Both the position numbers and the translations under genes were made by a program. DNA of 64,000 bases, from positions 124,001-188,000 of the forward strand of contig NZ_BMUE01000012.1 in NCBI RefSeq assembly GCF_014650035.1, given 5' to 3'. Shown here piece after piece: positions 16,930 through 25,267 of this stretch. Under the pieces are notes generated by a model. It ran no database searches. It was not told the origin of the DNA and saw only the letters and a program-made list of their open reading frames with translations. Source of the stretch: Streptomyces lucensis JCM 4490 (GTDB lineage: Bacteria; Actinomycetota; Actinomycetes; Streptomycetales; Streptomycetaceae). Position 1 is the first letter of the stretch; every line of letters begins with the position of its first letter.

Positions 16930-17742
16930 TCACCTTCGGCGCGCCAGGGACAGCGTGCGCCGGGCCATGGCGACCACCGCCGCGTCGATGAAGCGGCCGT
17001 CGGGAAGGGCCTGGGCGCCCTGGTCGGTCGCCGCCGCCTTCACGACCGTCTCGGCGTGCTCGATCTCCGCCGGCGTCGGCAGGTACGCCCGCTCGATGAC
17101 CGGCAGCTGCCGGGGGTGGATCGCCGCGCGGCCCAGGAAACCGAGAGCGCGGCCCCGCGCGCAGGACGCGGCGAGACCGTCCAGGTCGCGGATGTCGGGG
17201 TGGACGGACTGGGGCGGCGGCGCGAGGCCGGCCGCACGGGCCGCGACGACGACGCGCGAGCGCGGCCAGTCCAGGCCCGCGTCGGCCCGGACGCCCAGGT
17301 CGGCCCGGAGATCGGCCTCGCCCAGGGAGATGCCCCTGAGGGACGGGTGGGCACCGGCGATCGCGTGGGCGTGCTCGATGCCGAGGGCCGACTCCAGCAG
17401 GGCGTACAGGGGAAGCGGCGTGGCCACGGCGACCTGCCGGATCTGGTCGGGCGACGTCACCTTCGGCAGCCGCAGCCCGGACACGCCCGGCAGCGCGGCG
17501 AGCGCCGCGAGGTCGGCGGCCGCCCAGGGGCCGTCCAGGGCGTTGACCCGGACGTGCACCGGGACCGGCTGGTGCGCGCGCAGCACCTCAACCGTGGCGG
17601 CGCGGGCGTACTCCTTGCGATCCGGGGCGACCGCGTCCTCCAGGTCGATCACCACCACGTCGGCGCCCGCGGCCAGAGCCTTGGCCACGACGTGCGGGCG
17701 GTCGCCGGGGACGTAGAGCCAGGTGAGCGGGTACCGGATCAC
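16930..17742 (-). CDS. HpcH/HpaI-CitE-like CoA-ester lyase
   Basis: 270 residues from GTG 17742. A TIM-barrel lyase of the citrate-lyase beta-subunit group: LYVPGDRPHVVAKALAAGAD at the N-terminus, VIDLEDAV with the Mg-binding acidic pair, YALLESALGIEHAHAI with the second metal Glu, ISLGEADLRADLG and AIHPRQLPVIERAY. Such enzymes cleave malyl-, beta-methylmalyl- or citramalyl-CoA. The GTG overlaps the stop of the preceding CoA-transferase (GTGA), so the two are expected to act in sequence. It is the last gene of the seven-gene minus-strand operon. Substrate unknown; citramalyl-CoA is one possibility. Confidence 0.88.
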   Translation of the reverse strand: MIRYPLTWLYVPGDRPHVVAKALAAGADVVVIDLEDAVAPDRKEYARAATVEVLRAHQPVPVHVRVNALDGPWAAADLAALAALPGVSGLRLPKVTSPDQIRQVAVATPLPLYALLESALGIEHAHAIAGAHPSLRGISLGEADLRADLGVRADAGLDWPRSRVVVAARAAGLAPPPQSVHPDIRDLDGLAASCARGRALGFLGRAAIHPRQLPVIERAYLPTPAEIEHAETVVKAAATDQGAQALPDGRFIDAAVVAMARRTLSLARRR

Positions 17743-18944
17743 AGGGCGCCCTCCGCCCGCAGCGCGGCGATGTCGGCGGGGCACAGGCCCAGCTCCGTCA
17801 GCACGGCGTCCGTGTCGGCGCCGTGCGGCCGGCCGGCCCAGCGGATCGCGCCCGGAGTGGCGGACAGCCGGAAGAGGACGTTCTGCATGCGCAGCGGGCC
17901 CAGCTCGGCGTCGTCGACGGTGGTGACCGTGTCCAGGGCCTGGTACTGGGGGTCGGCCAGGACGTCCCTGACGTCCTGGACCGGGGCCGCCGCCGCCTCC
18001 GCCTTCTCGAAGGCCGCCAGGACGTCGGTGCGGGTGCGGGCGGCGATCCAGGAGCCGACCGCCTCGTCGAGGACGCCGGCGTGGGCTGCCCGGCCGGCGC
18101 CCGTGGCGAACCACGGCTCCTCGGCCAGCTCCGGGCGGCCCACCAGCCGCATCACCCGCTCCGCGACCGACTGCGCGGAGGTGGAGACGGCGACCCAGGC
18201 GCCGTCGGCGGTGCGGTAGGTGTTGCGGGGGGCGTTGTTCGCGGACCGGTTGCCGGTACGTTCCTGCACGTAGCCGAGCTGGTCGTACCAGGTGGGCTGC
18301 GGGCCGAGGACCGACAGGATCGGCTCGATGATCGCCATGTCGACCACCTGGCCCGTGCCGGTGCGCTCCCGGGCGGCCAGCGCCGTCAGCACGGCGTACG
18401 CGGTCGCCAGGCCGGCGATCGAGTCCGCCAGTCCGAACGGCGGAAGCGTCGGGGGCGCGTCCGGCTCACCGGTGATCGCGGCGAAGCCGCTCATCGCCTC
18501 GGCGAGGGTGCCGAAGCCGGGGCGGTGCGCGTACGGCCCGAACTGGCCGAAGGCGGTGACCCGGGCCAGGACCAGCCGGGGGTTGGCCGCGGACAGCTCC
18601 TCCCAGCCGAGGTCCCACTTCTCCAGGGTGCCGGGGCGGAAGTTCTCGATCACCACGTCGGCGCCGGCGGCGAGCCGGAGCAGGACGGCGCGTCCGCCGG
18701 GCGTGGACAGGTCGAGGGTGACGGTCCGCTTGTTGCGGCCGAGCACCTTCCACCACAGGCCGACGCCGTCCCTGGCCGGGCCGTGCCCCCGGGAGGGGTC
18801 GGGCCTGCGCGGATGCTCGACCTTGAGCACATCTGCGCCGAAGTCGCCGAGCAGCGTCGCGGCCATCGGGCCGGCGAACAGGGTCGCGAGGTCCAGGACC
18901 CGCAGACCGTTCAGGGCGCCCGGTGCGGGAGCGGTCGTCGTCAT
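17739..18944 (-). CDS. Class III (CaiB/BaiF) CoA-transferase
   Basis: 401 residues, normal for family III CoA-transferases, which move CoA between carboxylic acids by an aspartyl-CoA intermediate. GLRVLDLATLFAGPMAATLL and GADVLKVEHP are the N-terminal Rossmann signatures, RNKRTVTLDL and ENFRPGTLEKWDLGWEEL are typical, and the likely catalytic Asp is in FGLADSIAGLATAY (about residue 170). The ATG overlaps the ribokinase stop (ATGA) and the TGA overlaps the CitE-like start. Coupling to a CitE-type lyase resembles the itaconate (ict/ccl) arrangement, but no MaoC-type hydratase is present here. Confidence 0.92.
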   Translation of the reverse strand: MTTTAPAPGALNGLRVLDLATLFAGPMAATLLGDFGADVLKVEHPRRPDPSRGHGPARDGVGLWWKVLGRNKRTVTLDLSTPGGRAVLLRLAAGADVVIENFRPGTLEKWDLGWEELSAANPRLVLARVTAFGQFGPYAHRPGFGTLAEAMSGFAAITGEPDAPPTLPPFGLADSIAGLATAYAVLTALAARERTGTGQVVDMAIIEPILSVLGPQPTWYDQLGYVQERTGNRSANNAPRNTYRTADGAWVAVSTSAQSVAERVMRLVGRPELAEEPWFATGAGRAAHAGVLDEAVGSWIAARTRTDVLAAFEKAEAAAAPVQDVRDVLADPQYQALDTVTTVDDAELGPLRMQNVLFRLSATPGAIRWAGRPHGADTDAVLTELGLCPADIAALRAEGAL

Positions 18945-19834
18945 GCGCTGTACTGCGCCTCGATCTCCGGGCGGTACGGCATCGACGCCGACGCCCCGGC
19001 CCGCTGGACGGAGAGCGCGGCCGCGGCGGCCGCCCAGGTCAGCGCCTCCCGCACCGGCTTCTCCTCGCCGAGGGCCACCGCGAGCGCGCCGGCGAAGGTG
19101 TCGCCCGCTCCGGTTGAGTCGACGGCGGTCACCCTCGGCGCGGGCACCACCAGCGGTTCGGTGCCCCGGGCCAGGTACAGGCTGCCCGTCGCGCCCAGGG
19201 TGACGACGACCTCGGGCACCGACTCCAGCAGGGCGGCGGCCGCCTCTCGCGGGTCGGTGCGGCCGGTGAGGGTGACCGCCTCGTACTCGTTGGGCACCAG
19301 CAGATCGACGGCGGCGAGCAGCTCGGGGGGCAGCGCCTGGGCGGGGGACGGCGTGAGGACCGTGCGGACCCCGTGCCGGCGGGCGGCCTGGGCGCCCGCG
19401 ACGACCGCGGCCAGCGGGATCTCCAGCTGGAGCAGCAGGGCGTCGGCCGAGGCGATGACGCCCTCGTCGCCGGGGGAGAGGTGGTCGACGGTGCCGTTGG
19501 CGCCGGGGACGACGACGATGGAGTTGCCGCCCTCGTCGTCCACGACGATGTGCGCCGTGCCCGACGGGCCCTCGACCGTGCGCAGGGAGTCGGTGTCCAC
19601 ACCGGAGTGTTCGAGGGTGCCGCGCAGCCGTGTGCCGTAGGCGTCGTTGCCGACCGCGCCGATCATCGAGACGGTGGCGCCGGCGCGGGCCGCGGCGATC
19701 GCCTGGTTGGCGCCCTTGCCGCCGGGGATGGTGCGGAACTCGCGCCCCGTCACGGTCTCGCCGCGCTGCGGGGCCTTCGTGACGTAGGTGACGAGGTCCA
19801 TGTTGGTGCTGCCGAGGACGGCGATGTGGGTCAT
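18941..19834 (-). CDS. rbsK: Ribokinase (PfkB family)
   Basis: 297 residues. PfkB-fold sugar kinase closest in pattern to ribokinase: N-terminal IAVLGSTNMDLVTYV, the sugar-binding GGKGANQAIAAARAG (about 40-54) and the C-terminal catalytic DSTGAGDTFAGALAVAL with the base Asp. It phosphorylates ribose or a related pentose. ATG 19834 is chosen because it overlaps the stop of the upstream ADP-ribosylglycohydrolase-like gene (ATGA). No ribose transporter is adjacent, so the substrate may come from an intracellular glycohydrolase reaction. Confidence 0.92.
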   Translation of the reverse strand: MTHIAVLGSTNMDLVTYVTKAPQRGETVTGREFRTIPGGKGANQAIAAARAGATVSMIGAVGNDAYGTRLRGTLEHSGVDTDSLRTVEGPSGTAHIVVDDEGGNSIVVVPGANGTVDHLSPGDEGVIASADALLLQLEIPLAAVVAGAQAARRHGVRTVLTPSPAQALPPELLAAVDLLVPNEYEAVTLTGRTDPREAAAALLESVPEVVVTLGATGSLYLARGTEPLVVPAPRVTAVDSTGAGDTFAGALAVALGEEKPVREALTWAAAAAALSVQRAGASASMPYRPEIEAQYSA

Positions 19835-21213
19835 GGGCGGGTCGCCTCCAGATGGGTGAGGTGGGCGAGGGTGTCGAAGCCGACGCCGTCGAAGTCGGCG
19901 ACGGTGGTGGCCAGCCGGTTCTTCAGCGGGGCCCGCCAGCGGTCGGGGAGGGCCGCGGGGGAGCCCGCGAGCAGCCCGGCGACGCTGCCGGCCGTGGCGC
20001 CGTTGGAGTCCGTGTCCCAGCCGCCGGACACCGCACGGCAGACGGAGCCGGTGGGATCGCCGTCCGCGTGGGCGAGGGCGGCGGCGATCAGGGCGGTGTT
20101 GGGGACGGCGTGGACCCAGTGGTGGGTGGGTGCGTGCACGGCGTGGAGTTCGTCCACGACGTCGTCGAAGTGCTCGTGCGTCCCGGCCAGCCGGAGGGCG
20201 TGGGCGAGCGCGAGCGCGAGGCGGGAGCGGGGCGGGACGACGGTGAGGCCGGCCCGCAGGCAGGCGTGCACGTCCTCGGTCCCCGTGGCGGCGGCGGCGA
20301 TGACGGCGGCCGTGAACATGGCCGCGTAGACGCCGTTCGCGGTGTGGGTCAGGACGGCGTCGCGGTGGGCCTGTTCGGCGGCGGCGGCCGGATCGCCCGG
20401 ATTGGTCCAGCCGTGCACGTCGGCGCGGATCAGCGCGCCGATCCACTCGCGGAAGGGATTGCGGTGGCGGGCGGTGTGCGGGGGCTCGATGCCGGTGAGC
20501 AGGTTGCGCAGGGCGATGCGCTCGGCTGTGAAGGTGCGGCCGGGCGGGAGTTCGTCCAGCCACAGCCGGGCCACGTCCGCGGTGCTGAACGACCTTCCGT
20601 GGCGCCGCAGGAGCAGGAGGTTCAGCAGGGGGTAGTTGAGGTCGTCGTCCTCGGGCATGCCGTCGATGTTCTCGGCGAGACAGGTGGCGGCCGAGCGGCG
20701 GTTCCACGGGTACCGGTCGAGGAGGGCCCCGGGGACGCCCCGGGCGGTGAAGTAGCCGGTGAGGGGCCAGTTTCCCGACGCCCTGGCCAGGGCCCGGATG
20801 CCGTCCAGGGGGAGCTTCTCCACGGGCTTGCCGAGCAGGCAGCCGATGGCCCTGCCCAGCCAGGCGGCCTCCAGGGCGTCCGGGGCGGGCGCCGGGCGGC
20901 CCGCGGCCCGCCGGGGCGCGCCGGACGGCTGCGGCCAGTGCGCGCACAGGGACTTGATCGCCGTCAGGTCCGTCGGTTCGTCCTCGGCCAGTCTGCTGGG
21001 CAGGTCGGCGAGTTCGTCCAGCAGGTCCTCGGCCAGCAGCCGCAGGTAGCGGGAGGCGCGGCCGGCGGACGCTCCCGCACGCTCCGGGGCGTCCGGGCCG
21101 CCCGCCGCGCGCCAGCGCGCCTCGATCGCCGAGGGCTCCCGGCCGTCCAGGCGGGCCTGGCGCAGTTCGTGGCCCAGCAGGTCCTCCGGCTGCACCCAGG
21201 TCAGTCGGAGCAT
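19831..21213 (-). CDS. ADP-ribosylglycohydrolase-family protein 4
   Basis: 460 residues. An N-terminal segment of about 110 residues of unknown role (LRLTWVQPEDLLGHELRQAR) precedes the ADP-ribosylglycohydrolase (ARH) domain. The domain opens with AAWLGRAIGCLLGKPVEKLP and ends with the metal-site motif GGWDTDSNGATAGSVAGLLA (about residue 410). The first metal motif, usually TDDT, reads EDDDLNY here, a form found in a divergent ARH subgroup. The start ATG 21213 lies 13 bases inside the upstream ARH gene and the stop overlaps rbsK. Probable metal-dependent glycosidase; substrate unknown. Confidence 0.88.
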   Translation of the reverse strand: MLRLTWVQPEDLLGHELRQARLDGREPSAIEARWRAAGGPDAPERAGASAGRASRYLRLLAEDLLDELADLPSRLAEDEPTDLTAIKSLCAHWPQPSGAPRRAAGRPAPAPDALEAAWLGRAIGCLLGKPVEKLPLDGIRALARASGNWPLTGYFTARGVPGALLDRYPWNRRSAATCLAENIDGMPEDDDLNYPLLNLLLLRRHGRSFSTADVARLWLDELPPGRTFTAERIALRNLLTGIEPPHTARHRNPFREWIGALIRADVHGWTNPGDPAAAAEQAHRDAVLTHTANGVYAAMFTAAVIAAAATGTEDVHACLRAGLTVVPPRSRLALALAHALRLAGTHEHFDDVVDELHAVHAPTHHWVHAVPNTALIAAALAHADGDPTGSVCRAVSGGWDTDSNGATAGSVAGLLAGSPAALPDRWRAPLKNRLATTVADFDGVGFDTLAHLTHLEATRP

Positions 21214-22385
21214 GGGCGTCCTCCGAGCGCGACGAACGCCCGCTCGTGGGCGCGCCGCCGGGTCACGTCCCGCTCGAATACCTCGCGGGTCACCGCGGCG
21301 AGCGTGCGGGCCGGCTCCCACAGGTCCAGGCGGCTCGCGTCCGCGACCGCCTTCGCCCAGTCCTCGGGCACGGGCGAGCCCAGCGCGCCCGCGAGCGCAC
21401 CGGCCATCGTGGCGATCGAGTCGCAGTCGCGTCCGTAGTTGACCGAGCCCAGGACGGCGTGCCGGTAGTCGCCGCCCGCGACCAGCAGCATGCCCAGGGC
21501 GATGGGGAGCTCCTCGATCGAGTGCAGGCGGGAGGGGCGGCGGGCGGCGAGCGAGGGGGCACGGTAGTCCGGGCCGACCGTGTCGTACGGTGCCACCGCC
21601 GTGCGCAGCGGGCCGAGCGCCGACTCGAAGTCCCGGTACCGCACGGCGACTTCGCACACCTTCTCGATCGCGGTGCGGGTGCCGTCCCGGGCCAGGGACA
21701 GGCAGGCGGCCACGACCGAGTCCGGGGTCGCGCCGGGCGCGGTGGCGGCGGCGACGGCCGCGGCGAAGACACCGGCCGCCTCACGGCCGTACGACGACTG
21801 GTGCGCGCCGGCGACGTCCAGCGCCTCGGCGTAGGCGGCGGCCGGATGGGCCGCGTTGACCAGACCGACGGGAGCCATGTACATCGCGGCGCCGCAGTTG
21901 ACGATGTTGCCGACGCCCGCCTCCCTGGGGTCGGCGTGGCCGTACGCGAGCCGGGCCACCAGCCACTTCTCGGCGAGGAAGAGCCGGTGCAGGGGCAGTG
22001 CCTCGCTCTCCAGCTCCGGGATCCAGCGCGGATGGGTCATCAGGTCGGGGACCAGGTGGTCGGCGATCGCGTAGGCGTCGAGGTGGTCGCGGACGCGATC
22101 GTAGACCCGGACCAGGGCGTGGGTCATCAGGGTGTCGTCGGTGACGTGGCCGTCGCCCTTGTGGTACGGGGCGACGGGGCGGGCGGTGCGCCAGGCGTCG
22201 CCGTGCCAGGGGCCGACGACGCCGTGCACGCGGCCGCCGTGGCGCTCGGTGATCTGCTCGGGGGAGTAGCCCTCCACCGGGCCGCCGAGGGCGTCACCGA
22301 CGGCGGCGCCGACCAGGGCCGCGGTGATCCGCTCGTCGAGACCGCTCGGACCCGGCCCCCGGTTTTCTTCTCCTTTGGGCGTCAT
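21201..22385 (-). CDS. ADP-ribosylglycohydrolase-family protein 3
   Basis: 394 residues. Full set of family motifs: ALVGAAVGDALGGPVEGYSP (about 17-36), GHVTDDTLMTHALVR with the TDDT metal ligands (about 74-88) and NYGRDCDSIATMAGALAGAL (about 322-341) with the second acidic pair. LHSIEELPIALGMLLVAGGD is also typical. Known members remove ADP-ribose from Arg or Ser of proteins or cleave related glycosides with Mg/Mn. It overlaps the next ARH gene by 13 bases and starts seven bases after the previous one. Confidence 0.92.
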   Translation of the reverse strand: MTPKGEENRGPGPSGLDERITAALVGAAVGDALGGPVEGYSPEQITERHGGRVHGVVGPWHGDAWRTARPVAPYHKGDGHVTDDTLMTHALVRVYDRVRDHLDAYAIADHLVPDLMTHPRWIPELESEALPLHRLFLAEKWLVARLAYGHADPREAGVGNIVNCGAAMYMAPVGLVNAAHPAAAYAEALDVAGAHQSSYGREAAGVFAAAVAAATAPGATPDSVVAACLSLARDGTRTAIEKVCEVAVRYRDFESALGPLRTAVAPYDTVGPDYRAPSLAARRPSRLHSIEELPIALGMLLVAGGDYRHAVLGSVNYGRDCDSIATMAGALAGALGSPVPEDWAKAVADASRLDLWEPARTLAAVTREVFERDVTRRRAHERAFVALGGRPCSD

Positions 22386-22392
22386 GCCCGAA

Positions 22393-23511
22393 TCATCCTC
22401 CTGGGCGGGCCGGTTGCGCGGCTTCGAGGAGACCGGCGAGTTCCACCAGGTCGGTGCCGGTGAGCCGGGGCAGGGTGCAGCCGGGCAGGACCCGGCAGGC
22501 GTCCCGCCACGACTGCGGGACGGCCGCGCCGCCGCCGAGGGCGCCGGTGAGCGCGCCGGCCAGGGCGGGGGCGGAGTCGGCGACCCGGGACAGGCAGGCG
22601 GCGGCGGGCACGGCCTCGGCGATGCGGCCGCGGGCGGCCGCGGCCAGGGCGAGGGCGACGGGGACGGTCTCGGCGGCGGCGATGCCGTAGCTGTAGACGT
22701 GGTCGACGATCTGGTGCTCCAGGAGGGGGACGAGGGAGAAGGCGCAGTCGCTGTCCCGGGCGAGCGCGAGCGCGTGGCGGGTGTTGCGGCCGATCTCCGT
22801 GTCCAGGGGCAGTTCGGCGAGCGCGGCGTCCACGCAGGTGCCGGTGTCCGCGCCGGCGAGGGCCAGCGCCAGGGCCGCCGCCATCGCGCGGGCGCCGTGC
22901 ACGCCGTCGCCGTCCTGGGTGTAGCGGGCGTCGAACTCGGCGAGGGCGGCGGCGCGCGGGGCGTCGCCGGGGTGGGCGACCGCCAGGACGCAGGCGCGGA
23001 CACAGGCCGCGTCGTCGAAGTAGTGGGGGTTGTCGTGGCCGGTCGCGGGCGGGCGCAGTCCGGTGGCGAGGTTGCCCAGGCCGGCGCGCACGGAGATGCG
23101 GGCCCGCAGGGGCAGCACGGCGGACTCGGTCTCCGGGGCGCGTTCCGTCGCCGCGGCGACCTCCGAGGCCACGGCGGTCCAGGTGAGGTCGATCGCGGCC
23201 CGCATCCGGCGTTCCCGGCTGAGGTCGCCGAGGACGTCGTCGTCACCGGCGCGCAGGACCGCCTCCGCGGCGAACACCGCCCACTCGGCGTCGTCGGACG
23301 GGCCGAGGCGCAGGGGCTCGGGGGGCTGGTTGAGGGCGATCGGCACGGGCAGGGTGGTCGTCGCGTTCTGCTCGGCGAAGGTGTCCAGCTCCCGGGTCAG
23401 CCGGCGCGTCCACTCGGGCATCCGGGCGGCACGGTGCCGGGCCGCCGGCCAGCCGGCGGCGTCGCCCGCGGCGAGCCCGAGGAGGAGGCCCTCGATGCGC
23501 CGGGCCGTCAT
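22393..23511 (-). CDS. ADP-ribosylglycohydrolase-family protein 2, degenerate metal site
   Basis: 372 residues. The ARH fold is recognisable from IEGLLLGLAAGDAAGWPAAR at the N-terminus and the C-terminal ACLSRVADSAPALAGALTGA. The first metal motif reads SDDAEW in place of TDDT(E), and the second reads SRVADSA where active members have GRDxD, so one of the two acidic ligands appears lost. It may be a non-catalytic partner or have altered specificity. The ATG overlaps the stop of ARH-like protein 1 (ATGA). Confidence 0.87.
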   Translation of the reverse strand: MTARRIEGLLLGLAAGDAAGWPAARHRAARMPEWTRRLTRELDTFAEQNATTTLPVPIALNQPPEPLRLGPSDDAEWAVFAAEAVLRAGDDDVLGDLSRERRMRAAIDLTWTAVASEVAAATERAPETESAVLPLRARISVRAGLGNLATGLRPPATGHDNPHYFDDAACVRACVLAVAHPGDAPRAAALAEFDARYTQDGDGVHGARAMAAALALALAGADTGTCVDAALAELPLDTEIGRNTRHALALARDSDCAFSLVPLLEHQIVDHVYSYGIAAAETVPVALALAAAARGRIAEAVPAAACLSRVADSAPALAGALTGALGGGAAVPQSWRDACRVLPGCTLPRLTGTDLVELAGLLEAAQPARPGG

Positions 23512-24971
23512 GACGTCCCCTCGCCGTCCCGGTCCCCGGAGTTCCCGGCCCCCACCAGCGGACCGCGCCCCTCGTCCCCGGGACTCCCCACCCATCCGGC
23601 GTCCGCGGGACGGGACGTGGCGGCGAGGTGGCGGGGGGAGTCGGCCGACGCGGGACCGGAAGCGGGGTGCGGGGGCCGCTCGGCGGGCCGTGAGGCGGCG
23701 GGAGGGGCCGGGTCGGCGCCGGCCGGTGGGCGGACGCGGGCCGGGCGCGGGGGGGACGCGGCCGCGCGGCGGAAGGCGGCGGGGGGCGGGCGGCTGCCGG
23801 CCGGGGCCGGCGCTGAGGCGGGGTGGGGTGGCCGCTCGGGCGGGGCGCAGGCGGCCGCGAGGAGCGGGGGCGGGTCGGTGGCGGGGAGGAGGGGGACGGG
23901 CGGGGTGTCCTGGGGGGTGGGCAGCAGCAGCGCGCGTACCGGTTCCGGCAGGACGTCCGCTCCCCACTTGCCCCCCTCGCCCGGTACCAGCAGTTCCGCC
24001 ACGTCCAGGACGTGGTGGCCGGCCATGGACGGCAGACAGCGGCCGCGCGCGGGGCCGATGGCCGACGCCCAGACCGCCGGGATCGCGGCGAGCCCCTCGG
24101 TGGCGCCGGACAGCGCGCCGGCCACCGCCGCCGTCGTGTCCGCGTCGCGGCCCATGTTGACGGCGGTCAGGACCGCCTCCCGGAAGTCGCCGTCGGCCGC
24201 CGCGTACGCCCCGAAGGCGAGGGCGACCGCCTCCGGGGCCAGGTCGGTCCAGGGATAGCCGCCGACCACGACCGCGGAGCGGACCGCGCGCTCGCCCCGG
24301 TGGGCCACGGCCACCGCGCGCCGCAGGGAGCGGGCCGTCCAGGAGTCGTCCGGGACGACGGCGAGGGCGGAGGCGATCACCACCGGTACCGCCGCTCCCG
24401 CCATCGCCGCCGCCACGCCCGCCGCGACCGCCTGGCCGCCGTAGATGCCCTCCCCCTCGTGGCTGATCGAGCCGTCGATCGCCACCAGGCGGGCCGCCTC
24501 CCCGGGGCGCCCGGCGGCGAAGACCCCGAAGGGCGCCGCGCGCATCGCCAGCCCGTCGCTCCAGGCGTGCCGGTGCTGGGCGGAGATGGGGGCGGCCAGG
24601 CCCCGGCGGAGGTTCTCCAGGGTGCCGCGTTCGCTGAAGCCCGCGCCGCGGAAGGGGCCCTCGGCCCGGTCCGCGATCCACGCGTGCCAGGCCGCCTGCA
24701 CATGCGCCGGGGTCAGCGCGGAGCCGTGCCGGGCCAGCAGGAGACCGGAGAAGATCGCGTACTCGGTGTCGTCCGTGCCGGACGGTCTCTCGGCGACGTA
24801 CCCGGTGATGCGGCCCCAGCGCGCCCGGATCTCGGAGGGCCTGAGGTTCTCCGCCGGCGCCCCCAGTGCGTCGCCGACCGCCAGGCCGAGCAGCGCACCA
24901 CGCGCCCGTTCGCGCAGACCGGGAGCGTCCCCGCGGGCCGGGACCGGGGGAGTACGGGCGATCGATGCCAT
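23508..24971 (-). CDS. ADP-ribosylglycohydrolase-family protein 1 with Pro-rich tail
   Basis: 487 residues. The catalytic domain (about 15-345) has all key motifs: ARGALLGLAVGDALGAPAE, the TDDTEY metal site in RPSGTDDTEYAIFSGLLLA, GSISHEGEGIYGGQAVAAG and NMGRDADTTAAVAGALSGA. The last ~140 residues are low-complexity Pro/Ala/Arg with a duplicated ERPPHPAS element, probably disordered. ATG 24971 is chosen for its GGAGG ribosome site (minus strand GAAGGAGGCCGCCAA before it). The frame is open upstream to 25232 but without a comparable signal. First gene of the seven-gene operon. Confidence 0.92.
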   Translation of the reverse strand: MASIARTPPVPARGDAPGLRERARGALLGLAVGDALGAPAENLRPSEIRARWGRITGYVAERPSGTDDTEYAIFSGLLLARHGSALTPAHVQAAWHAWIADRAEGPFRGAGFSERGTLENLRRGLAAPISAQHRHAWSDGLAMRAAPFGVFAAGRPGEAARLVAIDGSISHEGEGIYGGQAVAAGVAAAMAGAAVPVVIASALAVVPDDSWTARSLRRAVAVAHRGERAVRSAVVVGGYPWTDLAPEAVALAFGAYAAADGDFREAVLTAVNMGRDADTTAAVAGALSGATEGLAAIPAVWASAIGPARGRCLPSMAGHHVLDVAELLVPGEGGKWGADVLPEPVRALLLPTPQDTPPVPLLPATDPPPLLAAACAPPERPPHPASAPAPAGSRPPPAAFRRAAASPPRPARVRPPAGADPAPPAASRPAERPPHPASGPASADSPRHLAATSRPADAGWVGSPGDEGRGPLVGAGNSGDRDGEGTS

Positions 24972-25233
24972 TTGGCGGCCTCCTTCGGCAGGACCACGGG
25001 GTCCCGCGGCGGCCTCGGTCGGCGGGACCACGGGGACCCTTTGGGGATGTGTCCCACGGGAGGCGTCCGGGTCAGCGCCCGGGAGGGCGGAGTCACCCGC
25101 TCGGCATCTGAGTGTTCGCATGCACAAATGAGCGACGCGGCCGAAAGTGCAGCTTAGCCCAGCCTTTCCTTGCTGGCGGGAGGGGCTCCGGCGGCGTAGG
25201 TTCAGGCATATCAAAAAATAGAACTCGTCCAAA
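24972..25233. promoter_or_regulatory. Divergent control region between the ARH operon and the VIT gene
   Basis: No gene is visible. Next to the ARH operon start, the 11-mer GGACCACGGGG occurs at 24991-25001 and again at 25025-25035, each followed by a C-rich block so that short GGGGWCCC palindromes form. Closer to the VIT gene the sequence becomes A/T-rich (TATCAAAAAATAG at about 25209-25221), where promoter elements are likely. Confidence 0.5.
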
Positions 25234-25249
25234 CTTAGCTTTGGCTAAG
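25234..25249 (+). promoter_or_regulatory. Iron-box-like palindrome upstream of VIT gene
   Basis: CTTAGC TTTG GCTAAG is a perfect 6+6 inverted repeat that resembles the DmdR/IdeR/DtxR iron box (core TTAGGTTAGGCTAACC). It ends 18 bases before the ATG at 25268. The neighbouring gene encodes a Fe/Mn-type transporter, which supports metal control. Binding is inferred. Confidence 0.55.
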
Positions 25250-25267
25250 CTACCCCGGGGGGTCCGT

